From contig NZ_JABCJE010000018.1 in NCBI RefSeq assembly GCF_013377535.1, positions 1 through 41,421 of the forward strand: 41,421 nucleotides of DNA. The letters run 5' to 3'. Every line of letters begins with the position of its first letter. The stretch's first letter is position 1. The notes under the pieces were generated by a model that was not told the DNA's origin, ran no database searches, and saw nothing but the letters and a program-made list of their open reading frames with translations. Of the stretch, positions 24,682 through 32,811 are shown piece by piece. The translations under genes and the position numbers were made by a program. This DNA comes from Donghicola mangrovi (GTDB lineage: Bacteria > Pseudomonadota > Alphaproteobacteria > Rhodobacterales > Rhodobacteraceae).

Positions 24682-25490
24682 GGGATTGCCAACTTGTTTG
24701 CGGAGCGGTGCTTGGTTAGGCGTTGGGTATGAATACACCATCCTCCATGCCGCGCCTGAAAGGCTACCGTTTCCCTCGTGAAATCGTTGCATATGCCGTC
24801 TGGGTCTATCATCGCTTCGCGCTCAGCACGGCGGATGTCGAGGATCTTCTCGCCGATCGGGGTGTGATGGTCAGCCGGGAAACGATCCGAAAATGGGTGA
24901 ACCGCTTTGGCCGTCACTTTGCCGATTGCATCAGGCGCGACAGACCGGCCGCGGGCGACAAATGGCACTTGGATGAGGTCGTCATCCCAAACAACGGCAG
25001 AAAATACTGGCTTTGGCGGGCGGTCGACGCGAACGGCGACGTCCTTGATATTCTCGTTCAGCCACAGCGCAACGCCAATGCTGCAAGACGTTTTCTGGCA
25101 AGGCTGATCGACCGGTTCGGTGAACCCCGTGTCATCATCACGGACAAGTTGCGCAGTTATTTCAGGCCGATCCGAGACCTCGCACCGGGCGCAGATCATC
25201 GCGCGCACAAGGGCTTGAACAACCGGATCGAAGGATCACACAGGCCAACACGGAAACGCGAGAAGTTGATGGGGCGGTTTAAATCTCCCCGGCAGGCACA
25301 AAGATTTCTGGCTGCCCATGATCAGATCAACATCGTTTTTCGCCCACGACGCTATCAACTCTCCGCCGTCTCATACCGCCACGCAAGGTCCGATGCTTTC
25401 GACCTCTGGAGAGGCTATGCTGCCGAAATGACCGCCTGACAGGCAGATGTCTCGCCTCTCTCAAACAGGTGAAAACAAGTTGGCAATCCC
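24682..25490 (+). mobile_element. IS6-family insertion sequence, copy 2
   Basis: 809 bp with the same perfect 18-bp terminal inverted repeats as copy 1 (24682-24699 and 25473-25490), same orientation. Left flank octamer CTTCCAGC and right TGAACCGA do not match. It replaces the 5' part of the siderophore-protein gene on the left and abuts a truncated IS6-type transposase on the right. Confidence 0.95.
24729..25439 (+). CDS. IS6-family DDE transposase, copy 2
   Basis: A 236-residue transposase, intact, with the same DDE signature as copy 1 (WHLDEVV, IITDKL, NRIEGSH). It carries Glu in SRETIRKW, Asn in VIPNNGRK, Met in REKLMGRF and Glu in GYAAEMTA where copy 1 has Asp, Ile, Leu and Lys. These differences show the two copies were not produced by one very recent duplication. 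Confidence 0.95.
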   Translation: MNTPSSMPRLKGYRFPREIVAYAVWVYHRFALSTADVEDLLADRGVMVSRETIRKWVNRFGRHFADCIRRDRPAAGDKWHLDEVVIPNNGRKYWLWRAVDANGDVLDILVQPQRNANAARRFLARLIDRFGEPRVIITDKLRSYFRPIRDLAPGADHRAHKGLNNRIEGSHRPTRKREKLMGRFKSPRQAQRFLAAHDQINIVFRPRRYQLSAVSYRHARSDAFDLWRGYAAEMTA

Positions 25491-25628
25491 TGAACCGATG
25501 ATAGGCCCAGACGGCGTAGCCGATCACGGAGCGCGGAAATCGGAAGCCCTTGATACGGGACAGGTCGGATAAATTCAGCATAGCCCTTCGCTATCCGGCG
25601 ATCGGGCGGTCTGCAACCTGACAAAGCC
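25491..25628 (-). pseudogene. 5' fragment of a second, different IS6-type element
   Basis: On the minus strand an ATG at 25581 begins an IS6-type transposase N-terminus (LSRIKGFRFPRSVIGYAVWA) that is cut by the end of copy 2 after about 30 residues. It resembles but is not identical to the intact copies (KGYRFPREIVAYAVWV). A probable element end beginning GGCTTTGT on the minus strand lies at 25628. Copy 2 therefore inserted into, or recombined with, an older IS6-family element. Confidence 0.8.
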
Positions 25629-25641
25629 GTCAATTCAGTCA

Positions 25642-25665
25642 AAGGGTGCCATGATCGGCACCCTT
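25642..25665. terminator. Strong hairpin at end of hydroxyquinol operon
   Basis: AAGGGTGCC (25642-25650) pairs perfectly with GGCACCCTT (25657-25665) around a 6-nt loop, 8 nt after the last operon gene. The downstream T content on the minus strand is modest (TTTG), so it may be a terminator or mRNA end-protecting hairpin. Confidence 0.7.
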
Positions 25666-25672
25666 CTTTCGT

Positions 25673-26005
25673 TCAGCGTTTCGCCATGTATTTTGCAGGA
25701 TCCATGGTCGTGATCCGAACACTAGCGTGGTCGGCTGCAGCCTCACTGAGCATGGTTTGTAGCGTCGTGGCGACGTCTTGAAGGACCTCTGGTCCGCGGG
25801 ACTCTTTGCCAAGAACTCGCAGATCACCATTTACTTTTGTCTGATCAGTGAGTCCGAACACTGGTGTAAGGGTTAGAGAGGCGAATTCCTGTCCGACATC
25901 AAGCTTATTGCAGAGCATCTCGCGGATCTTGGGCAATGCGGACGTCATATCGTCTTTGCGGTTTTGCCATACGGTCTCATCCACGGTGATAGAAAGTAGC
26001 GGCAT
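25673..26005 (-). CDS. Tautomerase-like small protein (N-terminal Met-Pro)
   Basis: A 110-residue protein beginning MPLLSITVDETVW; after Met removal the terminal Pro would be the catalytic base of tautomerase-superfamily enzymes, though the rest is longer than 4-oxalocrotonate tautomerase (about 62 aa) and only loosely similar to the CHMI or macrophage-inhibitory-factor groups. It is the last gene of the hydroxyquinol operon, 9 nt after the dioxygenase gene. It might speed the enol-keto change of maleylacetate or 3-hydroxymuconate formed by ring cleavage. That role is inference. Confidence 0.65.
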   Translation of the reverse strand: MPLLSITVDETVWQNRKDDMTSALPKIREMLCNKLDVGQEFASLTLTPVFGLTDQTKVNGDLRVLGKESRGPEVLQDVATTLQTMLSEAAADHASVRITTMDPAKYMAKR

Positions 26006-26014
26006 ATCAGTCCC

Positions 26015-26851
26015 TTATTCAGCAACCATGACGAAATCGAACGGCGACCGCCATTCCGTGTCACCTTTGATGTGCTCGAACGGAGCGACCAACGTTTCCT
26101 TCACCCCGAACACAGTGTCATCGGTAATATAGGGATCATCGCCCACAAAGGTGTGGGTCACGATGGTTTTGAAACCGGGCGCGGTGACCATGAAATGCAT
26201 ATGCGCGGGACGGTAAGGGTGACGCCCCAGCGATCCCAGCATCTTGCCCACAGGCCCATCGTCGGGGATCGGGTAAGATACCGGCTTGATCCCGACAAAC
26301 TCGTAGGCGCCATCGGACTTGGTCATGAAGCGGCCACGGTTGTTCCACTTGGGCTGAACGTCGGGCTGTTGCACGTCATAGAAACCGTCCGAATTATCGG
26401 ACCAAACATCAACACAAGCGCCCTCGATCGGTTCGCCATGCACGTCAATGACACGTCCCACAAAGCGGCAGCTTTCTCCTTTGCCATCCAGCGAGATACA
26501 CTCCCCCATCTGGCGGATCGGCGCGTCGGCCACGTGGAATGGGCCGAAGACCGTATTCTCGGTGGCGCCAGCGGGGCGGCGGTTATTGATCGCGTCGACC
26601 AACATTGAAAACCCCAACACGTCCGACAGCAGGATAAATTCCTGACGCTCGCCACTGCAAATCTGGCCGGTCTTGGTCAGGAAATCGATCCCGAATTCCC
26701 ACTCTTCCTGCGTCAGTTCGGTCTCTTTGGCGAAGGCGTGCAGGTGCTTGATCAGCGCGGCCATGACGGTGGCCAGACGCGGGTTGATCTCGGGGCCCAT
26801 GCGGGCGTTGACGGCCTGAACCGAGCCCTCTTCGGAGAAGTATTTGGTCAT
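26015..26851 (-). CDS. Hydroxyquinol 1,2-dioxygenase (RolD-like)
   Basis: A 278-residue intradiol dioxygenase converting hydroxyquinol (1,2,4-trihydroxybenzene) to maleylacetate. It has the N-terminal helical dimer domain and a catalytic domain with ENTVFGPFHV, CVDVWSDNSDGFYDVQ, and PVSYPIPDDGPVG followed by RHPYRPAHMHF. The four iron ligands are the Tyr of GFYDVQ, the Tyr of SYPIP and the two His of AHMHF. GFYDVQ is typical of the hydroxyquinol rather than catechol branch. ATG at 26851 is chosen for the AAAGGA upstream. The maleylacetate reductase gene of the same operon supports the assignment. Confidence 0.92.
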   Translation of the reverse strand: MTKYFSEEGSVQAVNARMGPEINPRLATVMAALIKHLHAFAKETELTQEEWEFGIDFLTKTGQICSGERQEFILLSDVLGFSMLVDAINNRRPAGATENTVFGPFHVADAPIRQMGECISLDGKGESCRFVGRVIDVHGEPIEGACVDVWSDNSDGFYDVQQPDVQPKWNNRGRFMTKSDGAYEFVGIKPVSYPIPDDGPVGKMLGSLGRHPYRPAHMHFMVTAPGFKTIVTHTFVGDDPYITDDTVFGVKETLVAPFEHIKGDTEWRSPFDFVMVAE

Positions 26852-26886
26852 TGGATATCCTTTCAATTCAGACGGATAGAATGGAG

Positions 26887-27909
26887 TCAGGGGCGACGGG
26901 GTGCGGGATGGCGTAGAGACAAGAGTTCAATTCCTGTGCGGCCGCTGAACACGCCCCACAGCCCCTTTCGGGCGAACAGCATGACGCTGATACCGATAAG
27001 CCCCAGAACGATCAGGTAGACGGTGCCGTAATCAGCCAGCGCCCGCTGCAGCACGTAGAATACGATCACCCCAATGATGGGACCGGGCAGCGTGCCGATG
27101 CCGCCAATCACGGTGATAAAGATCACAAAGGCGGTCCAATCCACCACCGAGAAGGCCGCATCCGGCGTCACCCGCGTGATCTGGATGAACAGCAGCGCGC
27201 CACAAATGCCAGTACCAAAAGCGCAAAGGACAAAGACCAGCGCCTTCAGGCGGGTGGGGTCTACGCCCACGGACTTTGCAGCCTCGGCATTGTCGCGAAT
27301 TGCTTGTAGGCCAAGACCCATGCGCGAGCGCAGGAACATGTAGCCCGCCAGCAGGGTTGCTGCCGCCAGCGCCAGTGCCAGCCAGTATGTCAGCGCATCT
27401 GCCGCCGCGCTGGATGAGCCACCGATCAGGTCTTTGACCACATCGACGCCGAACATCTCTTTGGTGGTGCCTTTTGGTAGGGATGTGCCGGTGCCACCGC
27501 CAAGGGCCTTCCACTGGGCCACCAGCAGGCGCACGGTCTCGGACGCGACCCACGTGCCGATGGCGAAATAGGCACCGTTCAGGCGAAAGGCAAAGAAGGC
27601 CACGGGGATCGACAGGGCCACAGCCACAACGCCGCCCACCACGATCCCGATCAGCGGGTCCAGCCCCCAGAGGATCACGGCGGCGAACATGCCGTAGGCG
27701 CCGATGCCCACAAAGGCCTGCTGGCCGACGGACACAAGGCCCGCAAAGCCAGCCAGCATGTTCCAGTTCAGTGCCAGTACCAGCATGGTCAGCACCATGA
27801 ACAGGTCTTGCACCATCGCACGGCTGCCGATCACCGGCACAAGCGCCAGCCCGATCAGTGCGATCAGAGCCACGATCTTGGTGGCCGAGGATTTCATCGA
27901 AGGTGTCAT
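26887..27909 (-). CDS. livM: Branched-chain amino acid-type ABC transporter permease LivM
   Basis: A 340-residue permease with about ten membrane helices and the family segments LNWNMLAGFAGLVSVGQQAFVG after the first helices, and later AAKSVGVDPTRLKALVF, the loop that couples to the ATPases. The start follows GAGGAACACTG. It is the last of the transporter genes, 35 nt before the hydroxyquinol dioxygenase gene, so transport and catabolism are one transcript. The transported compound is probably a phenolic such as resorcinol or a resorcylate rather than an amino acid; this is from context. Confidence 0.9.
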   Translation of the reverse strand: MTPSMKSSATKIVALIALIGLALVPVIGSRAMVQDLFMVLTMLVLALNWNMLAGFAGLVSVGQQAFVGIGAYGMFAAVILWGLDPLIGIVVGGVVAVALSIPVAFFAFRLNGAYFAIGTWVASETVRLLVAQWKALGGGTGTSLPKGTTKEMFGVDVVKDLIGGSSSAAADALTYWLALALAAATLLAGYMFLRSRMGLGLQAIRDNAEAAKSVGVDPTRLKALVFVLCAFGTGICGALLFIQITRVTPDAAFSVVDWTAFVIFITVIGGIGTLPGPIIGVIVFYVLQRALADYGTVYLIVLGLIGISVMLFARKGLWGVFSGRTGIELLSLRHPAPRRP

Positions 27910-27918
27910 CAGTGTTCC

Positions 27919-28782
27919 TCAGTCATTAGCGCGGGGGAAAAGGCCGCGCGGACGCACCAGCAGCACAAGGATAAAGGCGATATGGCCGGACAGGATCTGC
28001 CATTCGGGGTTCACCGCCGCGCCCAAGGCCTGCGCCACCCCGATCACGATGCCGCCCGCAAGCGTGCCCCAAAGGGACCCGAGGCCGCCGATAATCACTG
28101 CCTCGAACGCGTAGATCAGGCGGGCGGGGCCAATGGTGGGGTCAAAGTTGGCCCGCATCCCCAAATAAAGCGCGGCAATGGTGGCCACGACCATGGCGAT
28201 ACCAGTGGCGATCGCAAAGACGTTGCGCGGGCGGATGCCCATCAGCCCTGCGGTCACCGCATCATCCGAGGTGGCGCGAAAGGCGCGGCCCAGTCGGGTG
28301 CGATAGAACAACTGGTTCAGGGCGAAGATCACCAGAACAGCAGAGATCAGCGTCAGCAGCGGCATCACTCCCACGGTCACGGGACCTAGGGGCAAGGATG
28401 CGGCCTCGATCGGTCCGGCGGATAGCTTCTGACTGTCGGCAGAGAACCCTTCCAGCAGACCGTTTTGGATCACGACCGACAGGCCAAAGGTCACCAGCAG
28501 CGGCGGCAAGATATCGTCACCAAGGACGCGGTTCAGCACATAGGTTTGCAGCAACCACCCTGCTCCGAACATCACCGGCATTGCCAGCAACGCGCCGACA
28601 AAGGGGTTCAGCCCCAAGGCCGAGACAACCGTCAGGATCAGGAACGCCGCCAGCACGATCAGATCGCCGTGGGCCAGATTGACCAGCCGCATGATCCCGA
28701 AGACCAACGACAGACCGGCCGCAAACAGGGCATAGAGCCCCCCCAGCAGGATGCCTTGTACAATAGTATCCAGCCAGATCAT
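27919..28782 (-). CDS. livH: Branched-chain amino acid-type ABC transporter permease LivH
   Basis: A 287-residue inner-membrane permease with about eight helices. It begins with the typical WLDTIVQGILLGGLYALFAA and carries LSLVFGIMRLVNLAHGDLIV, RAFRATSDDAVTAGLMGI (ATPase-coupling loop) and FEAVIIGGLGSLWGTLAGG. It overlaps livF by 4 nt and precedes livM by 9 nt, completing a standard permease pair. Confidence 0.92.
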   Translation of the reverse strand: MIWLDTIVQGILLGGLYALFAAGLSLVFGIMRLVNLAHGDLIVLAAFLILTVVSALGLNPFVGALLAMPVMFGAGWLLQTYVLNRVLGDDILPPLLVTFGLSVVIQNGLLEGFSADSQKLSAGPIEAASLPLGPVTVGVMPLLTLISAVLVIFALNQLFYRTRLGRAFRATSDDAVTAGLMGIRPRNVFAIATGIAMVVATIAALYLGMRANFDPTIGPARLIYAFEAVIIGGLGSLWGTLAGGIVIGVAQALGAAVNPEWQILSGHIAFILVLLVRPRGLFPRAND

Positions 28783-29492
28783 GCGCTTACTCCGAAATAG
28801 GCGTCGTGGATGGCGTCTCGGGACAATTCGTGCGGTGCGCCCGACAGGGTCACGCGGCCTTCCATCATGCAGCAGACGTGGTCGGCGATTTTCAGGGCCT
28901 GCCCGATGTCCTGTTCCACCACGATAACAGACGCCCCGCTTTCTCGAATTTTTGGGAAAGAGGCATAGATATCGCGGATCACAACCGGAGCGAGGCCCAG
29001 TGAAATCTCATCACACAGCAGCACATCGGGGTTCGACATCAGCGCGCGGCCAATGGCCACCATCTGCTGTTGCCCCCCCGAAAGGGCTGTGCCGGGGTTG
29101 TAGCGACGCTCGGCCAATATGGGGAACAGATCGTAAATGCCGTCCAGCGTCCAATATTTGCTGCCGGTCCGCACATGAGCGCCGATCAACAGGTTTTCCT
29201 CGACCGAGAGGGATGGGAACAGTTTGCGTCCCTCGGGGACCATCGAGATTCCGGCCTCTAGCACCTCTGGCGCAGACAGATGCCCGATGGGCTGGCCGTT
29301 CAGGCGGATCGCATCCCGCGGACTGGGAAGGATGCCGGTAATCGCTCGCATCAGGGTGGATTTACCGGCCCCGTTCGCGCCAATGATCGCCAGCGCCTGC
29401 CCCTTTTGTAGGGCCAGATCAACGCCGAACAACGCCTGGAAATCACCATAGTAGGCGGTCAGGTTTTCAACAGATAAGACGGGTCCGGTCAT
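28779..29492 (-). CDS. livF: ABC transporter ATP-binding protein LivF
   Basis: A 237-residue ATPase with Walker A (GANGAGKST), the signature LSGGQQQMVAIGRAL and Walker B followed by the catalytic Glu (VLLCDEISLGLAP), where Cys replaces the usual Leu before DE. The His switch region is replaced by VVEQDIGQAL, as is normal in LivF proteins (VEQ). It overlaps livG and livH by 4 nt each. Confidence 0.93.
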   Translation of the reverse strand: MTGPVLSVENLTAYYGDFQALFGVDLALQKGQALAIIGANGAGKSTLMRAITGILPSPRDAIRLNGQPIGHLSAPEVLEAGISMVPEGRKLFPSLSVEENLLIGAHVRTGSKYWTLDGIYDLFPILAERRYNPGTALSGGQQQMVAIGRALMSNPDVLLCDEISLGLAPVVIRDIYASFPKIRESGASVIVVEQDIGQALKIADHVCCMMEGRVTLSGAPHELSRDAIHDAYFGVSA

Positions 29493-30208
29493 ACTTCGAT
29501 CCCCAGATAGATTTCTTTGACCTGCGGCGAGTCCATCACCTCGGCCGGATCACCGATCATCAGCATTTTGCCAAAATTCAGCACCATCAGCCGCTCCACC
29601 ACCGAGGTGAGCGCGTGCAGCACATGCTCGATCCAGATGATCGAAGTGCCGCTGGCGTGGATGGATTTGATCGTCTGGATCAGTGACACGCATTCGCCTT
29701 CGGTCAGCCCGCCCGCGATTTCGTCGAGTAGAATGACCTTGGGCGAGGTCGCCATGGCGCGGGCCAGCTCCAAACGTTTCCGCTGTAGCAGCGACAAACT
29801 GCCCGAGGTGGCATCGGCCACGCCCGCAAGGCCGGTTTGCTCCAGAATATCCATGCAGAATTCATCCGCCGCATGGCCGTGATGTCCACCGCCGAAATTT
29901 GCCGCAACTAGAAGGTTCTCGAAAACCGACAGATGGGTAAAGGGCTGCGGGATCTGGAAGGACCGGCCCACTCCGGCCTGAACGCGGCTCATGGCGGGTT
30001 TGCGCGTCATGTCCACGCCATCCAGATAAACCGCGCCTTCGTCGGGGGCGATGTTACCGGTGATCAGGTTGAACAGGGTCGATTTACCGGCGCCGTTCGG
30101 CCCGATGATGCCAAGCGCCTCGCCCTTGGCGACCTCAAAGGACACGCTGTCGGTAACTTTGAGCATACCAAAGGACTTCGACACGTTGTCGAGTTTCAAA
30201 AGGGACAT
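29489..30208 (-). CDS. livG: ABC transporter ATP-binding protein LivG
   Basis: A 239-residue ATPase with Walker A (GPNGAGKSTLFNLITG), Walker B (VILLDEIAGGL) and the His switch (IWIEHVLHAL). The signature motif is unusual: GSLSLLQRKRLELARAM, where the family normally has LSYGQQ or LSGGQ. The key Gly of the signature is therefore changed, although the rest of the region is intact. The start at 30208 follows GAGGCAACAG. It sits after the binding-protein gene in the operon. Confidence 0.9.
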   Translation of the reverse strand: MSLLKLDNVSKSFGMLKVTDSVSFEVAKGEALGIIGPNGAGKSTLFNLITGNIAPDEGAVYLDGVDMTRKPAMSRVQAGVGRSFQIPQPFTHLSVFENLLVAANFGGGHHGHAADEFCMDILEQTGLAGVADATSGSLSLLQRKRLELARAMATSPKVILLDEIAGGLTEGECVSLIQTIKSIHASGTSIIWIEHVLHALTSVVERLMVLNFGKMLMIGDPAEVMDSPQVKEIYLGIEV

Positions 30209-30266
30209 CTGTTGCCTCTTAATCAAGGTGTGCCAGCGGGATGGAGGGCCCGCTGGCACGTGGGCC

Positions 30267-31532
30267 TCAGGACAGGGTTTGGAGTTCGCCTGTCAGAGGG
30301 ATTTCAGGCGCAAGACCGTTTTCGACGATCACCAGATCGAACTTACCGTCGTCCTGGATGCGCCATTGGCCGCCCACCAGCGGTGTTTTCGAGATGTTTT
30401 TCTGGGCAACGGGCGGAACGTTGTCGCGGTTCCATTCGATCCTACCCACCGCGGTATCAAGGCTGGTGGCTCCGATCAGTTCGGCCATTTCATCACCGTC
30501 AGTGGGGTCTTCGGCGCGCTTAATTGCATGCAGCGCTACCTCGAACAGGGCATGGACAAAGCCCAAGGGCATGGTCCACTGGCGTTTCGCATAATCCTCA
30601 AACTCGCCTGCCAAATCGGCACAGCTTTGGCCCGTCAGACTGGAGTTGAAGGGATGGTTCGGGGACCACCAGACTTCGCAGGTCATGTTGTGACCGAGTT
30701 CGCCCAACGCAGCGACGCTTTCAGGGAAGAGCAGCGCCTTAGCGACCGACACCATCTTGGGGTTGAACCCCTGCTGCTTGGCCTGCGTCCAGAAGGTGGT
30801 GAAATCCGGCGGGATAGGGATGCCGACCATGATATCGGCCTCCGCCTGTTTAAAGGCGTTGATCTGCGCGCTGAAATCGTCGGTCAGGTTCTGATAGCGG
30901 CCCGGATCGGTCAGCTTGTAGCCCGCTGCGGCCAGCGCAGAGGGCATTCCCACTTCAGACGCCCACGCGTTGCCATCCCCGTCATTGGGCCACAGGGCCC
31001 CGACGGACTTGTTGCTGTCAAACTTGTCCCACATGTTCATGAAGACCTGAACGTTGTCCTCAAGCCCCCAGAAGAAGTGATGCACGTAGTCGAACGCCTG
31101 CCACGAGGCCGGATCGGCGGGGTTGCCCTGCTGGCCGATGAACCACGGCTGCCACGGCGCGACAGAAGAGATCACGGGGATTTCTTCAGCCTCGGCGATG
31201 GTGCAGACGGGGTTGGTCGTTTCGGGGGTCGAGGCCACGCAAATCATGTGCACCTCATCACGCACGATCAATTCGCGCGCCACTTCGGCGGCACGGTTGG
31301 GGTTCGACTGGCTGTCCTTGGCGATCACCTCTACCGAGATACCCTCGGCAGCCGCGGCCTTGATGAAGCTTTCGATCACATAGGCGTCGGCCTGCGCAAA
31401 GGCCGATAGTGGACCAGATTGCGGGCTGACATAGCCGATCTTGATCGTTGTGCCTTTTGCGAATGCGGGCAGTGCGATGGCGCTTGCGGTCACCGCCGCG
31501 CCGGTTTTCAGGAATGAACGTCGTGAAAGCAT
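30267..31532 (-). CDS. ABC transporter substrate-binding protein (LivK type), probable Tat substrate
   Basis: A 421-residue type I periplasmic-binding-fold protein. Its N-terminus MLSRRSFLKTGAAVTASAIA has the twin-arginine export motif SRRSFLK and a signal-cleavage site near AFA-KG. The mature part begins TIKIGYVSPQSGPLSAFAQAD, the usual Liv-family start. Its large size and aromatic-rich binding-region segments (APWQPWFIGQQ, FFWGLEDN) fit binding of an aromatic or other organic acid better than an amino acid. It precedes livGFHM in the same operon. Confidence 0.88.
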   Translation of the reverse strand: MLSRRSFLKTGAAVTASAIALPAFAKGTTIKIGYVSPQSGPLSAFAQADAYVIESFIKAAAAEGISVEVIAKDSQSNPNRAAEVARELIVRDEVHMICVASTPETTNPVCTIAEAEEIPVISSVAPWQPWFIGQQGNPADPASWQAFDYVHHFFWGLEDNVQVFMNMWDKFDSNKSVGALWPNDGDGNAWASEVGMPSALAAAGYKLTDPGRYQNLTDDFSAQINAFKQAEADIMVGIPIPPDFTTFWTQAKQQGFNPKMVSVAKALLFPESVAALGELGHNMTCEVWWSPNHPFNSSLTGQSCADLAGEFEDYAKRQWTMPLGFVHALFEVALHAIKRAEDPTDGDEMAELIGATSLDTAVGRIEWNRDNVPPVAQKNISKTPLVGGQWRIQDDGKFDLVIVENGLAPEIPLTGELQTLS

Positions 31533-31573
31533 CTTTCTCCTCCCTAAGATGACTTTTCGTTATGTTGGGTGGC

Positions 31574-32638
31574 CTATTCTGGCGCAGCCCCCTCCCATGC
31601 GCGGCCCAGAAGGGCGCGGATGGCATCCCGCTCTACAGGTCGCGGGTTCCAGTAGGGATTTTTGACGGCTAGATCGGCTGCCTTATCCAAGTCTGTCTCC
31701 TTCAGACCCAGATCCTTCAGCGCCATCGGCGCACCAAGGCCCTTGGCGAACTCCCACAGACCCTTTCCAATATCGCCACCGAATAGATCGGCCAAAGGCT
31801 GCATCGCTTCGGCCGCCGCGCTTGCGTTGAATGCTGCAGTGTGGGGCAACATGATCGAGTGTGTTTCGGCATGGGGCAGATCGAACGAGCCCCCCAGCGT
31901 GTGGCAAAGTTTGTGATGCAGCGCCATGCCGACCGATCCCAAAACGGTTCCGCACAGCCAGGCACCATAGAGCGCCTCTGACCTAGCGGCGGCGTCTTTC
32001 GGGTCGGCTACGATCTGCGGCAAGGCATCGCGCAGTGCACGCACCCCATCCACGGCCATCATGGTTGCAACAGGGTTCCGATCCTGCGCATAGACGCCCT
32101 CGACCGCGTGAGCCATGGCGTTCAAGCCAGAAGTCACCGACATTCCTACGGGCAATCCCAGCGTCAGCTCGGGATCATAGATCACTGTTTCCGGCAGGAT
32201 CGAGGCGGCCCGCACGGTGGTTTTCACTCCGTTTTCGGTCTGCCCTAGGATAGGCGTCACCTCTGATCCCGCATATGTCGTGGCGATCACCAGCTGCGGG
32301 CAGTCGTTGCGATAAGCGATCGCCTTGCCCAAACCGATGGTCGATCCACCACCCAAGGCGATGACGCCATCCGCTCCCAAATCATTATAGATCGTCATTG
32401 CAGTTTCAGTGACATGAACAGGCGTGTGCATGGCTGCATCAGGAAATACGCCGACTGCTTTCTCTCCGAGTTCGGCAGCCAACGCCTCGGCGTCCTGCTT
32501 CTGAAATTGGGTAGAAAGGACCAGCGCACGGCTGACTCCTAGTGCCTCAAGTTCTTCGGCGATGGTTGCTCGTTTGCCCACGCCGAAAACAATGCGCGCT
32601 GGGTTGAATGTACAAATAAAATTCGATGCGTCGGCCAT
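31574..32638 (-). CDS. Maleylacetate reductase (RolM-like)
   Basis: A 354-residue iron-containing-alcohol-dehydrogenase-fold enzyme reducing maleylacetate to 3-oxoadipate with NAD(P)H. It has the cofactor motif GADGVIALGGGSTIGLGKA, ATTYAGSEVTPILGQTE (a hallmark of this family), and the metal-site region NAMAHAVEGVYA with HHKLCHTLGGSFDLPHAETH. Length matches known maleylacetate reductases. The start at 32638 follows GGGAGGG. It is downstream of the hydroxylase gene and upstream of the transporter genes. Confidence 0.93.
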   Translation of the reverse strand: MADASNFICTFNPARIVFGVGKRATIAEELEALGVSRALVLSTQFQKQDAEALAAELGEKAVGVFPDAAMHTPVHVTETAMTIYNDLGADGVIALGGGSTIGLGKAIAYRNDCPQLVIATTYAGSEVTPILGQTENGVKTTVRAASILPETVIYDPELTLGLPVGMSVTSGLNAMAHAVEGVYAQDRNPVATMMAVDGVRALRDALPQIVADPKDAAARSEALYGAWLCGTVLGSVGMALHHKLCHTLGGSFDLPHAETHSIMLPHTAAFNASAAAEAMQPLADLFGGDIGKGLWEFAKGLGAPMALKDLGLKETDLDKAADLAVKNPYWNPRPVERDAIRALLGRAWEGAAPE

Positions 32639-32811
32639 ATGCCCTCCCGCTTGCCTGCGCGGACACACGCGTCAGGCTCTCTCCTCGAAATCGACGTTAT
32701 CTCCCGAATATCGGGGCATGGATCGCAAGCGGCGCGAATAACATAACATTAGGTTATCTTGCGCCGCTTGCAGGCTACGCGCTGGATAGGGGACAGCGCG
32801 GAGTCCGGGTC

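Larger units (their letters stand above)
2767..25490. mobile_element. IS6-bounded pseudo-compound transposon with catabolic cargo
   Basis: Two 809-bp IS6-family copies (2767-3575 and 24682-25490) lie in the same orientation around about 21.1 kb of cargo. IS6-family elements mobilise intervening DNA by cointegrate formation and leave directly oriented copies, as seen here. The 8 bases outside the unit (GCCGTAGC left, TGAACCGA right) do not match, so there is no simple whole-unit target duplication. The right cargo edge is a truncated gene, meaning the cargo was cut from a larger locus. Both outer flanks are dead IS fragments. The unit is inferred from structure; mobility is not demonstrated. 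Confidence 0.75.

Noticed and set aside
24682-25208. Open minus-strand reading frame extending the siderophore-protein gene through IS6 copy 2
   Set aside because: The extension is simply the antisense of the transposase gene; the same antisense frame occurs in copy 1 at 2715-3293. The real gene is truncated at 24681.
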